A DNA stretch of 7,549 bases from an uncultured Oscillospiraceae bacterium (lineage in GTDB: Bacteria; Bacillota; Clostridia; Oscillospirales; Acutalibacteraceae): contig CABSLJ010000123.1 in the NCBI GenBank assembly GCA_902478455.1, positions 1 through 7,549 on the forward strand. The letters run 5' to 3'. Shown here piece by piece: positions 5,831 through 7,549 of this stretch. Made by a program: the position numbers and the translations under genes. The notes under the pieces were generated by a model, which was not told the origin of the DNA, searched no databases, and saw nothing but the letters and a program-made list of their open reading frames with translations. The stretch's first letter is position 1. Every line of letters begins with the position of its first letter.

Positions 5831-6628
5831 ATGATTTTAATCGGTGAAAAGCTCAACAGCTCCATTCCGAGCGTCCGTCAGGCGCTCGATGCACAGGCTG
5901 GGGATTTTGTGCGGAAACTGGCGAAGGACCAGGAGGCGGCGGGGGCGGATTTTCTCGACGTCAACGCCGCCATGTTTATGGGCGAGGAAGCGGACAAGCT
6001 CTCTTGGCTGATCCAAACGGTGCGCGAGGTTTCCGCCCTTCCGCTGGTGATCGATACCCCTTCCCCCGCCGTCGCCGCGCACGCCGCGCAGCTGTGCCGC
6101 GGGGAAAAGATGGTGCTCAATTCCATCACCCTGGAAAAAAGCCGGTTTGAACCTATGCTTGAGGCCGCGCTCGAAGCCGGGGCGGGGCTCGTCGCCCTGT
6201 GTATGGACGACGCCGGCATCCCCGAAGGGGTTTCCCGCCGGGTCGAGCTGGCGGTGGAACTGACCGAACGGCTGGCCGCGGCCGGCATCCCGCGCGGAGA
6301 AATCTATCTCGACCCGATGGTCCGCCCCATCGGCTCCGGGGAGGGCATGGGACGGGAAGCGGTGGACTCCATCCGCGCCATCCGCGCGGCGCTTCCCGAA
6401 ACGCACATCGTCTGCGGCCTGAGCAACTGCTCCTTTGGAATGCCCAAGCGGGCGCTGCTCAACCGCACCTTCCTGGTCGCCGCCATGACCGCCGGACTCG
6501 ACTGCGCCATTCTGGACCCCCTCAACCGCTCGCTGATGTCCGCCCTGGCGGCGGCGCGCGCCGTGCTGGGACTGGACGAGTACTGCGTCGATTATCTCGA
6601 CGCCTACCGAGAGGGAAAGCTCGATTAG
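5831..6628 (+). CDS. Methyltetrahydrofolate:corrinoid methyltransferase (AcsE-like, pterin-binding TIM barrel)
   Basis: The 265-residue protein matches the length of AcsE-type methyltransferases (about 262). ATG 5831 has AAGGAGG 7 bases upstream. Motifs in order are IGEKLN at 4-9, LDVN at 42-45, IDTP at 74-77, LNS at 96-98, LDP at 160-162, CGLSN at 195-199 and NRTFL at 211-215. Asp75, Asn97, Asp161 and Asn199 line up with the pterin- and methyl-handling residues known in AcsE. The family moves the methyl group of 5-methyl-tetrahydrofolate to the cobalt of a corrinoid protein, in the Wood-Ljungdahl pathway or in methionine synthesis and O-demethylation systems. No corrinoid protein, CO dehydrogenase or reactivase gene is in view, so the pathway cannot be set. 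Database labels may read dihydropteroate synthase, but the AcsE-like C-terminal part makes that unlikely. It converges on a methylenetetrahydrofolate reductase gene that makes its substrate. Confidence 0.88.
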   Translation: MILIGEKLNSSIPSVRQALDAQAGDFVRKLAKDQEAAGADFLDVNAAMFMGEEADKLSWLIQTVREVSALPLVIDTPSPAVAAHAAQLCRGEKMVLNSITLEKSRFEPMLEAALEAGAGLVALCMDDAGIPEGVSRRVELAVELTERLAAAGIPRGEIYLDPMVRPIGSGEGMGREAVDSIRAIRAALPETHIVCGLSNCSFGMPKRALLNRTFLVAAMTAGLDCAILDPLNRSLMSALAAARAVLGLDEYCVDYLDAYREGKLD

Positions 6629-6659
6629 TTCCGGCGGATCGCCGTCCTTTCAAAACGAG

Positions 6660-6705
6660 AACAGCGCCCCGAACCCCAATGCAAACGGGGCAGGGGCGCT
6701 GTTTT
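6660..6705 (+). terminator. Intrinsic terminator between convergent one-carbon genes
   Basis: AACAGCGCCCC (6660-6670) pairs with 6693-6703; inside, CCCC (6674-6677) pairs with GGGG (6687-6690) around a 9-base loop. TTTT lies at 6702-6705. It serves the methyltransferase gene. On the other strand the T-run is weaker, so help for the reductase gene is possible but less sure. Confidence 0.85.
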
Positions 6706-6794
6706 GCGCCGGTTGGCCGAGACGGCGCTGCGGCCGCGGGCTGAGCGCTGTTTACCGGATGAGGATTGTTTCAAGGAGGCGATCTCCGGTGTTC

Positions 6795-7530
6795 TTACAG
6801 CACGCCTTCCCCCCGCAGATGGGAAATGATATGGGCGATGACCTCACCCCGGTTGAAGGGGGTGATGAAATAGAAGCCGTCGGCGTGCGGACGCGCCATG
6901 CGGGCGATTTCACAGGCGATGTCCTCGCCGGTTCGGGCGGCCTCCTCCCGCTCCATGGCCGGGTCAAAGCGCCGGACATAGTCCGCCGGAATGTGGATGC
7001 CGGGCACCTCGTTGCTCATGTAGCTTGCGTTGCGGTAGCTGACGAGCGGCAGAATGCCCGGGAGGACCTTGGCGCCCAGCGCGCGCGCCCGGTCGATGAG
7101 CTCCAGATCCTCCGGCGTGAAGACCGGCTGGGTCAAAAAGAAGGAAGCGCCCGCCTCCATTTTGCGCTGCAGGCGTTTGAGTTCGGCGTCAGGATTGGTC
7201 ACGCCCGGGTTAAGCACGCCGCCGATGGCGAAGGGAGAGGCGGCGAAGACATCCTCATTCATTTCCCGCACGAGCTCCATCAGCCGGATGGAGCTGAGGT
7301 TGAACACCGGCCGCACGACCGCACGGTCTCCTTCGGGCACGGGGTCTCCGGTCACGATGAGCACATTACGCACGCCTTCGGCGTGCGCCCCCAGCAGAGA
7401 GGCGCGCAGGGCGTTGACGTTTTTGTCCCGGCAGCAGATGTGGGGTAGAACCTCCATTCCGGTCGCCCGCCGGAGGGCGGCCGAGCAGATGACCGAATCG
7501 AGCTTGGCGCGGGCCAGGGGGGAGTCGGAG
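6795..7530 (-). CDS. Methylenetetrahydrofolate reductase domain, 5' truncated by contig end
   Basis: The gene reads leftward from the contig end to TAA at 6795-6797. About 244 genomic residues are visible; the apparent start MCIRDS is translated adapter, not protein. Counting from the first genomic codon (7527-7529), HICCRDKN is at 30-37, TGDP at 60-63, GGVLNPG at 103-109 and FFLTQPVF at 130-137, all in the order seen in MetF-family TIM barrels. The enzyme reduces 5,10-methylene- to 5-methyl-tetrahydrofolate using FAD. The opening DSPLARAKLDS and the CRD-N motif resemble YitJ-type proteins of Firmicutes, in which a homocysteine S-methyltransferase domain precedes the reductase; that half, and the barrel's first strand with its catalytic Glu, are missing here. 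A stand-alone MetF is the alternative. The product would supply the methyltransferase encoded opposite. Confidence 0.88.
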
Positions 7531-7549
7531 CTGTCTCTTATACACATCT
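7531..7549. other. Untrimmed Nextera transposase adapter (mosaic end)
   Basis: The final 19 bases, CTGTCTCTTATACACATCT, are exactly the reverse complement of the Tn5 mosaic end used in Nextera libraries. It sits flush at the contig end and breaks the reductase frame with an artefactual MCIRD start. It is not a natural transposon end. Confidence 0.97.

Noticed and set aside
7531..7549. Natural transposon end or inverted repeat at the right border
   Set aside because: The sequence matches the engineered Nextera mosaic end exactly and is flush with the contig end.
1..7549. CRISPR array or cas genes accompanying the CARF protein
   Set aside because: No regularly spaced repeats and no Cas-like frames were found on either strand.

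Overview
The window looks like one contig from a GC-rich, Gram-positive-type anaerobe, most likely a gut clostridium of the Oscillospiraceae/Ruminococcaceae kind. The grounds are the strong AGGAGG-type ribosome binding sites, the secreted dockerin protein, a TM-anchored protein with lipocalin-like repeats, a DUF1887/Card1-like gene and one-carbon enzymes of the types common in Clostridia. This assignment is inference from gene content. The right end is not genomic: the last 19 bases are the Nextera transposase mosaic-end adapter, so the contig was cut there.

Layout from left to right. Positions 1-927 (+) hold the 3' part of a membrane protein with an acidic disordered N-side, one TM helix and two lipocalin-like repeats, closed by a strong bidirectional terminator. 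Next come two minus-strand genes. The downstream one (1060-2229) is a CARF/PD-(D/E)xK protein of the Card1/DUF1887 family with no cas gene or CRISPR array in view. The upstream one (2344-4431) is a 695-residue secreted protein with propeller-like repeats and a C-terminal type I dockerin. A good sigma-A-type promoter sits in the last codons of the dockerin gene and points at the CARF gene, so the two may be transcribed independently. Divergent from them, 4574-5533 (+) encodes a D-2-hydroxyacid dehydrogenase of the glycerate dehydrogenase/hydroxypyruvate reductase type, with its own near-consensus promoter and a terminator hairpin overlapping its stop codon.

A roughly 300-base, locally AT-richer intergenic stretch follows, with a five-codon ORF that may be the stub of a decayed gene, a weak 27-codon ORF and a promoter. 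Then 5831-6628 (+) encodes an AcsE-like methyltetrahydrofolate:corrinoid methyltransferase. It converges across a terminator on a truncated methylenetetrahydrofolate reductase (6795-7530, -), which resembles the C-terminal half of YitJ-type homocysteine methyltransferase/MTHFR fusions. The last two genes share methyl-tetrahydrofolate as product and substrate, and the dehydrogenase may touch serine/glycerate metabolism that feeds the same one-carbon pool.

The item most worth following up is the orphan CARF-nuclease gene. It keeps the fold signatures, but the CARF ligand loop and the acidic residue of the ExK motif differ from those in CRISPR-linked Card1.
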